Source of the DNA: an uncultured Oscillospiraceae bacterium
GTDB taxonomy: Bacteria; Bacillota; Clostridia; Oscillospirales; Ruminococcaceae
Length of the DNA: 64,000 nt
Direction of reading: 5' to 3'
Assembly: GCA_934513685.1 (NCBI GenBank)
Contig: CAKSWY010000008.1
Coordinates: 1 to 64,000, forward strand
The position numbers and the translations under genes were made by a program. The first letter of the stretch is position 1; the number at the start of each line of letters is the position of its first letter. The notes under the pieces were generated by a model, which was not told the origin of the DNA, did not search any database, and saw nothing but the letters and a program-made list of their open reading frames with translations. This document shows positions 53,074-61,804 of the stretch, in pieces.

Positions 53074-55137
53074 TCAGTGTTTGATTTCGTCCGTCTCGAT
53101 GATAAACTTCACACTTCCGGTCTGCCCCTCGGCCAGGCCGCCGAAGTTGGCGTAGGCTTCGTCCGCCTGCTTCACCGCCTTCACCCGGCGGATCACCTCC
53201 CGCAGATCGTCACCGGCCAGCCTGGTCAGCTCCTGAATGCCGTCCTCATCAAAGGTTTTCACCCCGTCGCTGAGGGCCTGTACTCCCTCAATGAGGGTAT
53301 CCATGGCTTCGCACAGGGCATCGCCCGCTTCTTCCAGCGCATCGGTACCCTGATGCAGGCCGTCCGTGCCCTGCCGCAGCAGTTCCACGCCCTGGCTCAG
53401 GGCGGCGGTGCCTTCGTCCACCCCGGCCGCCAGCTGGGCCAGCTGGGTCAGGGTGGTTTTCAGCCCGGCCACGGTCTCGCTCATCCCGCCCATGGTCTGG
53501 GCAAAGCCGCTCAGCGTTTCCACTTTCTGCTCCATCCGGTCAACCAGCGCAAGGATCGTCTCCCCCTGATCCTCGCCCTCCGGCAGCGTGGGAAGCGTCA
53601 GCTGCTGCACTTTGCTCAGCTGCGCTTCGGCCTCGCTCAGGGCCGCCTGCTGGGCCGCAATGGGCGCCGACAGGTCAACCGCACCGGCCAGCGCCTCACC
53701 GAGGGTCTCGCTCAGCTGTGCCCGCTGCTCTTCGTCCAGATCCGCCGCAGCCAGCGCCTGTTCCAGCGCTTCCTGTGCCTGCCCGGCCGCCAGCGCGTTC
53801 AGGTCCTCCGCGCTCAACCCGGCACTCTCCAGGCTTTGCAGTGCGGCAGCCACGCCGCTCTCCGCCTGATCGGCATAGCTTTGCGCCTGCGCGGCATATT
53901 GCTGCCACTGTTCGGTGCGGGTTTGCTGGGCTTCCAGTGCCGTTTGCAGTGCAGCGGCGTCCTGCTCCAGCTGCTTTGCCGCCTGCCCGACGGCGGCCAG
54001 CGCCTCTTCATCCGCCGGGGCTGCAGCCATTCCCGCCAGGGCGGTGTTCAGGCCATCCAGCCCGGTGTGCAGCAGGGTGGCCGCCTGGGCCAGCTGAGGC
54101 ATATTTTCGGCCAGCTGCACGGTGCCGTCCGCCAGCTGCCCCGCCCCTTCGTTCAGGCTTTTCACGCCGTCGGTGTATTTCTCCAGATAGTCCCCGAACT
54201 CTTTCACGCCGTCCAGCAGCTCGCCGGTTCCGTCCACCAGCTCTTTGCTGGCATCGTTCAGTTCGTCCATGGAGTCCGCCAGGTCCTCCGCGTCCGCCAG
54301 GTCGTTCTCTTCCAGTTCGCGGAACAGCCCATTTGTGACCACCGTGGCCGTAAAGTCCAGCTCAAAGTTCTGCACCTGCGCGGTCACTTCCACAAAGTCG
54401 GGCAGGTCCACATCCTCGGTGGGTTCGTATTGGTTCAGGCGCAGGCTGTCCGCAAGGCCCGGGAAGGCATACCCCAGCACCACAGCCTGCCCGTCCATGC
54501 TCATCTTTTTGCCGTTGGTCACTTGCACGTCGCTGAATTTTTCCTCATCCAGCATCAGGGCCGTAAACGCCAGAAAGGGCACCTGCACCGTGCGGCCGGT
54601 GCCCTTCCCCTGTGCCGCGTACTCCGTGTGGTTCTCGTAATCAAACCGGATGCCCACGCGCCCGCTCTTGCCCGCCAGCTCTTCCGGCGTGATGGGCTGG
54701 CCATCCAGCGTATACGTAATGTTCACCGTCACCGGAAGCTGTGCATCGCTCTCGCCCTTGTAGTGAATGGCCTCCCCCAGATTGTCCCACAGAAGAGTGC
54801 CGTCGGCGGCAAGGGTGTACTCCTCTTCGCCCTCGGTGTTCCGGATGTCCCGCAGGTTCGTGCGGTCCACCAGCTTCTCGCCCTCCTGCTGCTTCAGCAC
54901 CGTTTCCACGGTGATTTTGCGGGCGGTGCCGTCCGGGTTGGCCTTCACGGTGACGGTCTCGGTCTTATCCGGCTCTTCGTCGCCCGCCGGGCTGACCGGC
55001 GCCCCGGCGCACACCGCGGGCACGCTCACACGGGCCGCATCGCTCTTCTGGGCCGAGGCGGGGATGCTCACACCAAGGGCTAGTGCCGCCGCAAGGGCCA
55101 GCACTCCGGCCCGCTTGATCCATCCAGACTGTTTCAT
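53074..55137 (-). CDS. YhgE/Pip-like secreted coiled-coil protein
   Basis: A 687-residue protein with a signal peptide (WIKRAGVLALAAALALGVSIPASA, residues 5-28). A beta-rich domain (about 60-260) precedes a long coiled coil (about 270-640) with heptad blocks such as ELVDGTGELLDGVKEFGDYLEKY, LNEGAGQLADGTVQLAEN and ALSQGVELLRQGTDGLHQGTDALEEAGDAL. This is the pattern of YhgE/Pip external domains, but the C-terminal transmembrane permease half is absent. It is the last gene of an ABC-permease operon (13 bp after the permease), so it probably works outside the membrane with that complex. The ATG follows GAGGAGG. Confidence 0.82.
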   Translation of the reverse strand: MKQSGWIKRAGVLALAAALALGVSIPASAQKSDAARVSVPAVCAGAPVSPAGDEEPDKTETVTVKANPDGTARKITVETVLKQQEGEKLVDRTNLRDIRNTEGEEEYTLAADGTLLWDNLGEAIHYKGESDAQLPVTVNITYTLDGQPITPEELAGKSGRVGIRFDYENHTEYAAQGKGTGRTVQVPFLAFTALMLDEEKFSDVQVTNGKKMSMDGQAVVLGYAFPGLADSLRLNQYEPTEDVDLPDFVEVTAQVQNFELDFTATVVTNGLFRELEENDLADAEDLADSMDELNDASKELVDGTGELLDGVKEFGDYLEKYTDGVKSLNEGAGQLADGTVQLAENMPQLAQAATLLHTGLDGLNTALAGMAAAPADEEALAAVGQAAKQLEQDAAALQTALEAQQTRTEQWQQYAAQAQSYADQAESGVAAALQSLESAGLSAEDLNALAAGQAQEALEQALAAADLDEEQRAQLSETLGEALAGAVDLSAPIAAQQAALSEAEAQLSKVQQLTLPTLPEGEDQGETILALVDRMEQKVETLSGFAQTMGGMSETVAGLKTTLTQLAQLAAGVDEGTAALSQGVELLRQGTDGLHQGTDALEEAGDALCEAMDTLIEGVQALSDGVKTFDEDGIQELTRLAGDDLREVIRRVKAVKQADEAYANFGGLAEGQTGSVKFIIETDEIKH

Positions 55138-55150
55138 AGGGCGTTCCTCC

Positions 55151-57466
55151 TCACTCCACATTTTTCAAAGCTTCGTCCATGGGCACCCGCCGGATGCGCC
55201 GCAGCTCCAGCACGGCCACCGCCGCATAGGCAGCCAGCCCGATGGCCAGCATTTTCACGTAAAGGTTCGGCTCCACATACAACGGGATCCACCCGCTGAT
55301 GCTCTCCAGCATGATGGTGTAGAACAGCCATTCCATCACCTTGCTCTCCACCGGCAGGCTGATAAGCAGGCAGGCCACCACCACCAGCGAGGTGGGCAGC
55401 AGGTACAGCCGGGCGATCTCTCCGTCCGAATAGCCCAGAATCTTCGCCATGGAGATGGACTGGGCATTCTTTTCAATGACGATTTTGGAGAGCAGATACA
55501 CCAGCACCACGAAAATGGCCACAGCAAAGCCGTTTACCAGATTCATCATGCTGCCCATGGAGACCTGCAGCTGCCGGGAGATCTTGGTCAGGGTGTCCAG
55601 CGTGGTCACCGACGCGATGTACCGCTCGTCAATGTCGGTGATCGGCTGGTCGGACAGATAACCGCAGAAGTAATCCCGGCCCAGATCAAACGTATCGTTC
55701 AGCCGGTCTCGCCCCATAAACAGGGCCAGCGAACCCATGTAATCGTAGACGCCGTCAATGGTAAAGGTATAGGTGTCCGTCTCATAGGGTTCTTTCAGGG
55801 TCAGCGTATCCCCCGCCTTCACGCCGTATTTGTCGGCATAGGCCTGCGAGACCCAGACGCCGTCGGTGTCAATGGGAATGTACCGGCTGCCTGCTTCCAC
55901 GCCGTAGAGCAGCACCGTTTCGCTTTTGTAGCGCTCCCCCTGCGTGTTCAGGGTGTAGGCGCTGAATTTCTCCGCGCCCTCCTGCTCGGTTTCCACCTGA
56001 TGCTGGAACCAGAGCATGGAGACCATGCTCTGCAGCTTCTGCTCCTCATTGGCAGCCGAAAGTGGCACCTGAAGCAGGTACTGGTAACGGCACAGCAGGT
56101 TTTGCTCCATGATCTCCTGATAATGGCTCAGCACCGGCGGGAACATCATGCCGAACATCAGCAGCAGGTTGGCAAACAGCACGCCCACCAGCAGCACGGC
56201 ATAACTGCCCAGATTCTGGGCGATCACCCGCAGGCGGAACCGGCCGAAAAACGGCATTCTTGGGCTGAGGGGAATAGCCCGCCGCTGCTTTTTGCGGCTC
56301 AGGTCCCGCCGCAGGAACTTCAGCGGTGAGAGGGTGAGGGTGCGCCTCAGAACGGCCCAGTTGATCACCAGCATCAGCAGCGCGGGCACCACGGTGGTGA
56401 GCAGAAAGGCCTCGCTGTTCCAGCGGGTCACATAAGTGGGCAGGCTGTAACTGCCGTAATACATTCCGGCGCACACGTCCTTCAGCAGTGTGTATCCCAG
56501 CACATTTCCCACCACCGCGCTGAACAGCAGAACCATCAGCGGGGCCGCCAGGTAATGCCGCACCAGTTCGCTTCGGGTATAGCCGGAAGCCCGCAGCGTG
56601 CCGATCACATTGGCCTCTTTGGCAATGGTGTTCACGGTGGTTACACCGAACACAAAGGCCATAATGGCAATGATGATGTACAGCAGCGCAACCATCATAG
56701 CCCGGTCGCTGCCCATATCGTCTCCGGTAAAGGTGATGGCCTGATTCTGGTATTGGGGCACAAAGCTCTCCAGCTTCACCTCGGCCGTCATCTGCTTCAT
56801 CAGCTCTTCCGCCCGGTCCTGCTGGGCAGCCTTGTCCACAGGCGGCTCATCGTACTTCCAGGCATAATGATAGGTCAGCTGGTCCGTTCCCAGTGCATCA
56901 AAGCAGTCTTTTGAAACAATGCCCACGCCGAATTTGACGGAATCGAACATACTGTCGTTGTTGTCTGAGAAGAGGCAGCTGTAATCTGAAAGGGCCACCA
57001 GGCCGCTTATCGTCCAGCGGCGGCCGTCCTCCGTTTCCAGCGTATCGCCCGGCGTCAGGCCGTTGTTGTCCGCATACATACGGTCAATGGCCACCTCGTC
57101 CGCCGTTCGGGGCAGGCTGCCGCTCATCAGGCAAACCAGGTCCACCTGCTCCCGCGGGGCAAACACCCGCAGGGTGCTGCCGTTGGTGAGGGACTTTTCC
57201 ACGTAGAAGTTCTCATACAGCTGCACACCCCAGCCCTGCATGGTTTTTACCTGGGCCTTGTTGGCCTTTTTAGCTAGGTCGAAATAGCCGTCCTCGATGT
57301 TGTAGAGGGTAAAGCCCTCCTCATAGGCGGCCAGCAGGCTGCCGTCCGCCACCAGAAAGCCGGACACAAAGCCGATGGTGGCCGTCAGCAGCAGGAAGAT
57401 CACCAGATATTTGCCCAGTTCGTCCCGAAGCTCCCGCAGGATGCGTTTTCTCAGGGGATTTTTCAT
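55151..57466 (-). CDS. FtsX/MacB-like ABC transporter permease
   Basis: A 771-residue permease. TM1 is at residues about 18-40 (YLVIFLLLTATIGFVSGFLV), followed by a large external domain, three helices around 270-380 (MMVALLYIIIAIMAFVFGVTT, APLMVLLFSAVVGNVLGYTLL, LLTTVVPALLMLVINWAVL), a second external domain, and a C-terminal FtsX bundle (MNLVNGFAVAIFVVLVYLLS and LLPTSLVVVACLLISLPV). This matches FtsX-like permeases that move lipids, peptides or antibiotics or transduce force. It follows the ATPase gene by 11 bp. The start at 57466 follows AGGGGG. Confidence 0.9.
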   Translation of the reverse strand: MKNPLRKRILRELRDELGKYLVIFLLLTATIGFVSGFLVADGSLLAAYEEGFTLYNIEDGYFDLAKKANKAQVKTMQGWGVQLYENFYVEKSLTNGSTLRVFAPREQVDLVCLMSGSLPRTADEVAIDRMYADNNGLTPGDTLETEDGRRWTISGLVALSDYSCLFSDNNDSMFDSVKFGVGIVSKDCFDALGTDQLTYHYAWKYDEPPVDKAAQQDRAEELMKQMTAEVKLESFVPQYQNQAITFTGDDMGSDRAMMVALLYIIIAIMAFVFGVTTVNTIAKEANVIGTLRASGYTRSELVRHYLAAPLMVLLFSAVVGNVLGYTLLKDVCAGMYYGSYSLPTYVTRWNSEAFLLTTVVPALLMLVINWAVLRRTLTLSPLKFLRRDLSRKKQRRAIPLSPRMPFFGRFRLRVIAQNLGSYAVLLVGVLFANLLLMFGMMFPPVLSHYQEIMEQNLLCRYQYLLQVPLSAANEEQKLQSMVSMLWFQHQVETEQEGAEKFSAYTLNTQGERYKSETVLLYGVEAGSRYIPIDTDGVWVSQAYADKYGVKAGDTLTLKEPYETDTYTFTIDGVYDYMGSLALFMGRDRLNDTFDLGRDYFCGYLSDQPITDIDERYIASVTTLDTLTKISRQLQVSMGSMMNLVNGFAVAIFVVLVYLLSKIVIEKNAQSISMAKILGYSDGEIARLYLLPTSLVVVACLLISLPVESKVMEWLFYTIMLESISGWIPLYVEPNLYVKMLAIGLAAYAAVAVLELRRIRRVPMDEALKNVE

Positions 57467-57477
57467 CGTGCGCCCCC

Positions 57478-58176
57478 TTACCATTCCAGATTTTCCGCCG
57501 CCACCCGGTGCTCGTTGCGTCGGTCGCTGCGAATGACCCCATCCCGCATACGCACCACCCGGTCGGCCATGTCCTTGATGGCATCGTTGTGCGTTACCAT
57601 GATGACGGTGTTGCCGTACTTGTGGTTCACCGTTTCGATGAGTTTCAAAATCTCCTTGGAGGTCTGGTAGTCCAGCGCACCGGTGGGCTCATCGCACAGC
57701 AGAATGTCCGGATTCTTCACAATGGCGCGGCCGATGGCCGTGCGCTGCTGCTGGCCGCCGGAAAGCTGGTTGGGCAGCTTGCTGCGGTGGTCGTACAGGC
57801 CCAGAACGTGAAGCAGTTCGTCCACATTCAGGGGGTTCTCGCTCAGGTAAGCCCCCACCTCAATGTTTTCCCGCACGGTCAGGTTGGGAATCAGGTTGTA
57901 CATCTGAAAAATATACCCCAGATGGCGGCGGCGGTAGCGGGTGAGCTGCTTTTCCTTCATGGCCGCCATGCGCTCGCCGTTGATGAAGATGTCGCCCTCG
58001 TCCGCCCGGTCAATGCCGCCGATGATGTTCAGCAGGGTGGATTTGCCGGAGCCGGAGGGGCCCAGCAGCACGCAGAACTCGCCTTTTTCCACCGAAAGCT
58101 GAATGCCCTTCAGCACCTCCACCCGGCTGTCGCCTGCCCCGAAGGACTTTTTGATCTGGCATATCTCCAAAAACAT
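57478..58176 (-). CDS. ABC transporter ATP-binding protein (MacB/LolD-type)
   Basis: A 232-residue ATPase with Walker [10 protein letters not shown] (residues 39-47), Q-loop [12 protein letters not shown] (about 90-101), signature LSGGQQQR (about 138-145), Walker [13 protein letters not shown] (about 157-168) and H-loop VTHN. GALD rather than SALD after Walker B is typical of the MacB/LolD/FtsE group. First gene of the operon ATPase-permease-coiled-coil protein. The ATG follows AAGGTGAG. Confidence 0.95.
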   Translation of the reverse strand: MFLEICQIKKSFGAGDSRVEVLKGIQLSVEKGEFCVLLGPSGSGKSTLLNIIGGIDRADEGDIFINGERMAAMKEKQLTRYRRRHLGYIFQMYNLIPNLTVRENIEVGAYLSENPLNVDELLHVLGLYDHRSKLPNQLSGGQQQRTAIGRAIVKNPDILLCDEPTGALDYQTSKEILKLIETVNHKYGNTVIMVTHNDAIKDMADRVVRMRDGVIRSDRRNEHRVAAENLEW

Positions 58177-58582
58177 CGAATCTCACCTTTTCTCTTCCGT
58201 GCAGTTGTATATAGAACCGGAATTCGGCTTTTTCTCGCTTGTGCGGCATTGTCCGGCCGAGGGCCGCAGGCATACCGCGCCGCCCTCTATGCCGGTGCAA
58301 ACGATCCCACCGGCCCGCCCCTTTGCCCATAGATTGTTCGATTTGCAGAATTTTTTGCGGCCCTTTTTTGTGGTCTCCGCAAGTTAGTTTTAGCTAACTA
58401 AAGATAGCATCTGCAAACCGGTCCCGTCAACGCATTGCGGGCTGTAACTGTCCCGTTTGGACATTTTTCATTGGTTTTGCGCTAGAAACATCCAAAAGCA
58501 CGCCATAAAAAAAGGAGCGCCGCCCGGGCGCTCCCTTTACAATCTGAAAATTCTGATTTTATGCACGGCTAAGTCAGCCATC
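58177..58582. promoter_or_regulatory. ABC operon control region and GNAT terminator
   Basis: A minus-strand promoter TTGCAG (58411-58416), 18 bp, TAAAAC (58387-58392) is overlapped at its -10 by the palindrome AGTTAG-TTTTAG-CTAACT (58382-58399). Further upstream is TGTCC-CGTTT-GGACA (58449-58463). Both motif types also occur around the AraC gene. The GNAT operon terminator is GGAGCGCC (58514-58521) with GGCGCTCC (58527-58534) and a T-run on the minus strand. No gene is seen. Confidence 0.65.
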
Positions 58583-59059
58583 TCACAGGGCACACGCGTA
58601 TTCACGCAGCATCACGTGGCCGCAGAAGTCCTGAAATTCCTCCCGCCGGCCGGTGGGCACAAAGCCCAGCCGTTCATACAGGCGAATGGCGGGCAGGTTG
58701 CCCTCCACCACATCCAGCAGCAGCGTGGTACCGCCCCGCGCGCGGGCCAGGTCGGCCATGCGGGTCAGCAGTTCGCCGCCCAGGTTCTGCCCGCGGAACG
58801 CCGGATGCACGGCCAGCAGGTGCAGCCACCAGCCCGCCGGGCTTTCTTCCAGCACCACGGCGGAGGCAATGCGCGCGCCCTGCCAGGCCAAATGCATGGT
58901 TTGCTGTTCCACGGCCTGTTTCAGGCTCTCTTCGCTGGGGTGTGCCCCATACACCCACAAGGGGGAATATTCCGCACCCTTCAGCGCCTCGCAGATCTCC
59001 TGGTAAAACCGATACACCTCCGGAAGCTGTGCCGGTTCGGCCGCCTTAACCTTTATCAT
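58583..59059 (-). CDS. GNAT family N-acetyltransferase
   Basis: A 158-residue acetyltransferase. IKVKAAEPAQLPEVYRFYQEICEAL opens as in typical GNATs; LHLLAVHPAFRGQNLGGELLTRM (about residues 84-106) holds the acetyl-CoA loop (R-G-x-N-L-G); LLLDVVEGNLPAIRLYERLGF is the C-terminal motif B. The substrate is unknown. The ATG at 59059 matches the family start, with GGGAG ten bases upstream; an ATG at 59089 that overlaps the upstream stop (ATGA) would add ten residues. Last gene of the MoxR-VWA operon. Confidence 0.88.
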   Translation of the reverse strand: MIKVKAAEPAQLPEVYRFYQEICEALKGAEYSPLWVYGAHPSEESLKQAVEQQTMHLAWQGARIASAVVLEESPAGWWLHLLAVHPAFRGQNLGGELLTRMADLARARGGTTLLLDVVEGNLPAIRLYERLGFVPTGRREEFQDFCGHVMLREYACAL

Positions 59060-59085
59060 CGTTTCAACACTCCCGTTCATCGTAC

Positions 59086-60474
59086 TCATTTTTCTCCGCC
59101 AACCCACGCGGCCTTGCCCCAGGGGGCCTGTGCCTCCTGCTCGGTGAACAACCACAGCACCGGAATACCCTGGGCCGCACTCTCCGGTGGGAAGTCCCCT
59201 CGACCATCGGTGAACACCACCACGCTGGCAGGGCGCTCATTCTGTGAAAAGCGGGCCAGCGGCTCAAAGGCCGCCGCAAGGTCGGTGCCGCCGCCCCCTT
59301 GAGGGCAAAGCGCAGTCAGTGCTGCCTCATCGGCAAAGGGGAACGGGCCATAGCTCCGGGTGTCAAAAAAGCCCACCCAGCCGTTGAGCTGCCCGGCGAA
59401 CTGCTCCAGCGCCCCGCAGATCTCCCCATACACCCGGTTCAGCTCGGTCGAATGCACCGAACCGGAGGTATCCACCATAAACAGCACCGGGCGGGCCGCC
59501 TGCTCATCCAGTGAAAAGTCCGGCAGAAACAGGCCCGTCTCCTGAAAGCGCCGGTCCGGCGGCTGAAAGGTGTAATCGCAGGTTTCTTCCTGCAAAAAGC
59601 TGTCCAGCAGCCTGCGCCAGTCCCGGGCCGGCACGGGCATTTTCTCCCAGCCGCGCGCCTGCTCTCCCGGGTCGCGGCCCCGCCGCCGGTCCTTCTCGGT
59701 CAGCTCCCGAAGCAGCTGAAGGCCCTCCAGGGCCTCGTCGTTCTGCTCGTTGGGCTGAGGCAGGCCGATTTTGTGCGGCTCCTCCGGAATTTCAATCAGC
59801 TCCGTCTCTTCGTCGCTCATCCGGAAATTCTCCGGCGTTTTGCGGCGGGATTCATACTTGAACTTTTTCTTTTCCTCGGCCTCTTCTGGTGCCAGGCAGA
59901 GGTCCGCCGGGTCCGGGTCGGCCGGGCTGAGCACCACCGTCTCCCCGGCACAGGGGCCGTCCCGGCGCTCCCAGAAGCAATCGGAATCCAGCCGGTAGCC
60001 TCGCCGCTTATTCTCAGGCAGGGCCGCCGGGTCAAAGGGAATGTTCCGGAAGGCTTCCTCCGCCGTGAGCAGCCGCCCCTCCACGCGGGGGTAGAAGGTC
60101 TCGTGGTGCAGGTTTCCCAGATGGGTAAAGGCTTCCAGCTGCCAGCCTTCCGCCAGCAGGTGGGAATTCACCACCACATCGCAGGCCAGATGAAACCGCT
60201 CGCCCCGAAACAGCGCCGGGCGATCAAGGTGCCCCAGCCGGATGTGCGCCAGCTGATGGGCCAGCATAAACGCCCGCTCCGCCTCGGTCAGGCGTTCCAG
60301 CCAATCCGGGTCAAACCAGATGCACCGGCCGTTGGCGGACATATGAAACACCTGCTTTGTGGCCGCAAACGTCATGGAATACAGAAGGTCTGCGCCGGGG
60401 CAATCCGCCAGAATCAGGCGCAGGCGGGCCTCCTGCAGGTTCCGCCGCAGGCGCTTGATCCGCGCCCCGGTCAT
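59086..60474 (-). CDS. DUF2201/VWA domain protein (MoxR partner)
   Basis: A 462-residue protein. The N-terminal DUF2201 domain resembles a metallopeptidase but has HQLAH (73-77) where relatives have HExxH, so the catalytic Glu is replaced. A charged linker (about 195-275) leads to a C-terminal VWA-like domain with the metal-adhesion motif DTSGS (335-339) and a later T-D segment (VFTDGRGDFP). Such proteins pair with MoxR ATPases as a chaperone-like module for metal centre or complex assembly. The ATG overlaps the stop of the MoxR gene by four bases (ATGA). Confidence 0.88.
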   Translation of the reverse strand: MTGARIKRLRRNLQEARLRLILADCPGADLLYSMTFAATKQVFHMSANGRCIWFDPDWLERLTEAERAFMLAHQLAHIRLGHLDRPALFRGERFHLACDVVVNSHLLAEGWQLEAFTHLGNLHHETFYPRVEGRLLTAEEAFRNIPFDPAALPENKRRGYRLDSDCFWERRDGPCAGETVVLSPADPDPADLCLAPEEAEEKKKFKYESRRKTPENFRMSDEETELIEIPEEPHKIGLPQPNEQNDEALEGLQLLRELTEKDRRRGRDPGEQARGWEKMPVPARDWRRLLDSFLQEETCDYTFQPPDRRFQETGLFLPDFSLDEQAARPVLFMVDTSGSVHSTELNRVYGEICGALEQFAGQLNGWVGFFDTRSYGPFPFADEAALTALCPQGGGGTDLAAAFEPLARFSQNERPASVVVFTDGRGDFPPESAAQGIPVLWLFTEQEAQAPWGKAAWVGGEK

Positions 60475-61556
60475 TGCAGGCCCTTCTGCAGGGCGGTGCG
60501 GAACACTTCATTCTGCCTCAGCAGCGGCCGCAAAGCGGGAATCTGATTGCAGTCCCGCAAAAATTCGCGGCGGAACTCCCAGGGCAGGCGGCAGGCGTAG
60601 GCGATGGCGTGGTCCAGCCCTGTCTGTTCGGGGTGCTGTTGTGCGTAGGCCGCCAGCGCCGAGCGCAGCGCAATGCGCAGTTCCGGTGCCTTCGGAACAG
60701 CCGCCTCTTCCCCGGCAAAAATGACGACGGGGTCCGGAATCTTTTCATAAAGGCCGCACCAGGTTTTGAAGGGGTAGGCGGTTTCCTCGCCGATGCAGCC
60801 GGCCACCAGCGGGTAAACCGCTGTCACGTCCGCCGAGATCGTGTTCAGGAGGTTGCTGACCATCTCCCAGGAGCGGGGCGTCGGGAAGGCCAGCTGGGTG
60901 CCGGAGGGGTCAAAGCGCATGAGGGCGGCCGGGTTGTACTCCAGATAGCCCGTCACAAAGGGGTGCACCCCGGCCCGAAGCGCCCAGCGGTGCCAGGCCG
61001 CCGCGTCCACCGCCACCTCAAAGTGGCACAGCCGGTTGGCCAGCGCCTTGGGCATATTGTACGCCACCGACTTATCCGTCACCCGGTTTCCCGCTGCGAT
61101 CACAATGCAGTTTTCCGGCAGACGATGCTCCCCTACCATCCGGTCCAGCGTGATCTGGTACGCCGCGGCCTGAACCGAGGGCGGCGCGGCGGAAATCTCA
61201 TCCAGAAACAGAAGATTCAGGACATTTTCGCTCTCATCCATCTGGAAGATTTTCGGCTTGAGCCAGACAGCCAGCGTCCGGTCGGCATTGGCCGCGGGAA
61301 TGCCCCGCAGGTCCACCGGGTTGAACAAAAGCAGGCGCACGTCCGTCACCGCTACATGGCGGCCGGTGCCCTGTTCCAGGGCGGCGGCGATCTGCCGCAC
61401 CGCCTGGGATTTGCCCACGCCCGGCGGCCCCCACAGCATCACCGAGGGAAATTTTCGGAACGGCGTACCCGACCGAACCATGGCAAGGTAGGCCCGCGAA
61501 AGAAGGTTTACCAGCTGTGCCACGTTCAGCGGCGTCAGGTTTTCCGTAGATTCCAT
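60471..61556 (-). CDS. MoxR-type AAA+ ATPase
   Basis: A 361-residue ATPase with Walker A GPPGVGKS (43-50), Walker B LLFLDEISAA (about 110-119) and sensor 1 VIAAGNRV (about 147-154), followed by a helical C-terminal lid. The LLLFNPVDLRGIPA segment is usual for the MoxR/DUF2201-linked group. It is first in the operon and overlaps the VWA gene. The start at 61556 is behind AGGAG. The client complex is unknown. Confidence 0.92.
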   Translation of the reverse strand: MESTENLTPLNVAQLVNLLSRAYLAMVRSGTPFRKFPSVMLWGPPGVGKSQAVRQIAAALEQGTGRHVAVTDVRLLLFNPVDLRGIPAANADRTLAVWLKPKIFQMDESENVLNLLFLDEISAAPPSVQAAAYQITLDRMVGEHRLPENCIVIAAGNRVTDKSVAYNMPKALANRLCHFEVAVDAAAWHRWALRAGVHPFVTGYLEYNPAALMRFDPSGTQLAFPTPRSWEMVSNLLNTISADVTAVYPLVAGCIGEETAYPFKTWCGLYEKIPDPVVIFAGEEAAVPKAPELRIALRSALAAYAQQHPEQTGLDHAIAYACRLPWEFRREFLRDCNQIPALRPLLRQNEVFRTALQKGLQ

Positions 61557-61597
61557 TGCAGTCTCCTCTTCTCCGCTCTGCGTTTCTGTTGCTCTCA

Positions 61598-61626
61598 AGT
61601 ATAGCGGGTTTCCGGGTTCTGTGCAA
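61598..61626 (-). promoter_or_regulatory. Promoter of the MoxR-VWA-GNAT operon
   Basis: TTGCAC (61621-61626), 17 bp, TATACT (61598-61603) on the minus strand, about 40 bp before the MoxR start codon. Confidence 0.68.
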
Positions 61627-61691
61627 CTGTGCGACCACCTGCCCCGCGCCACGCTGCCCGGCGGCAGGCGCATTGCCACTGCCCAAAAGGC

Positions 61692-61735
61692 AGCAAAAAA
61701 GCAGGGGCAGCACCTTACGGCACTGCCCCTGCTTT
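61692..61735 (-). terminator. Terminator of the rpsB-tsf operon
   Basis: Stem AAAGCAGGGGCAG (61698-61710) with CTGCCCCTGCTTT (61723-61735), with a T-run on the minus strand. Confidence 0.88.
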
Positions 61736-61804
61736 ATTTGCGTTGTGTTCAGCTTTTTCGGGATATTTCACCCGAACCGTCGTCAAAGTATAGACGGAAG
61801 AAGC

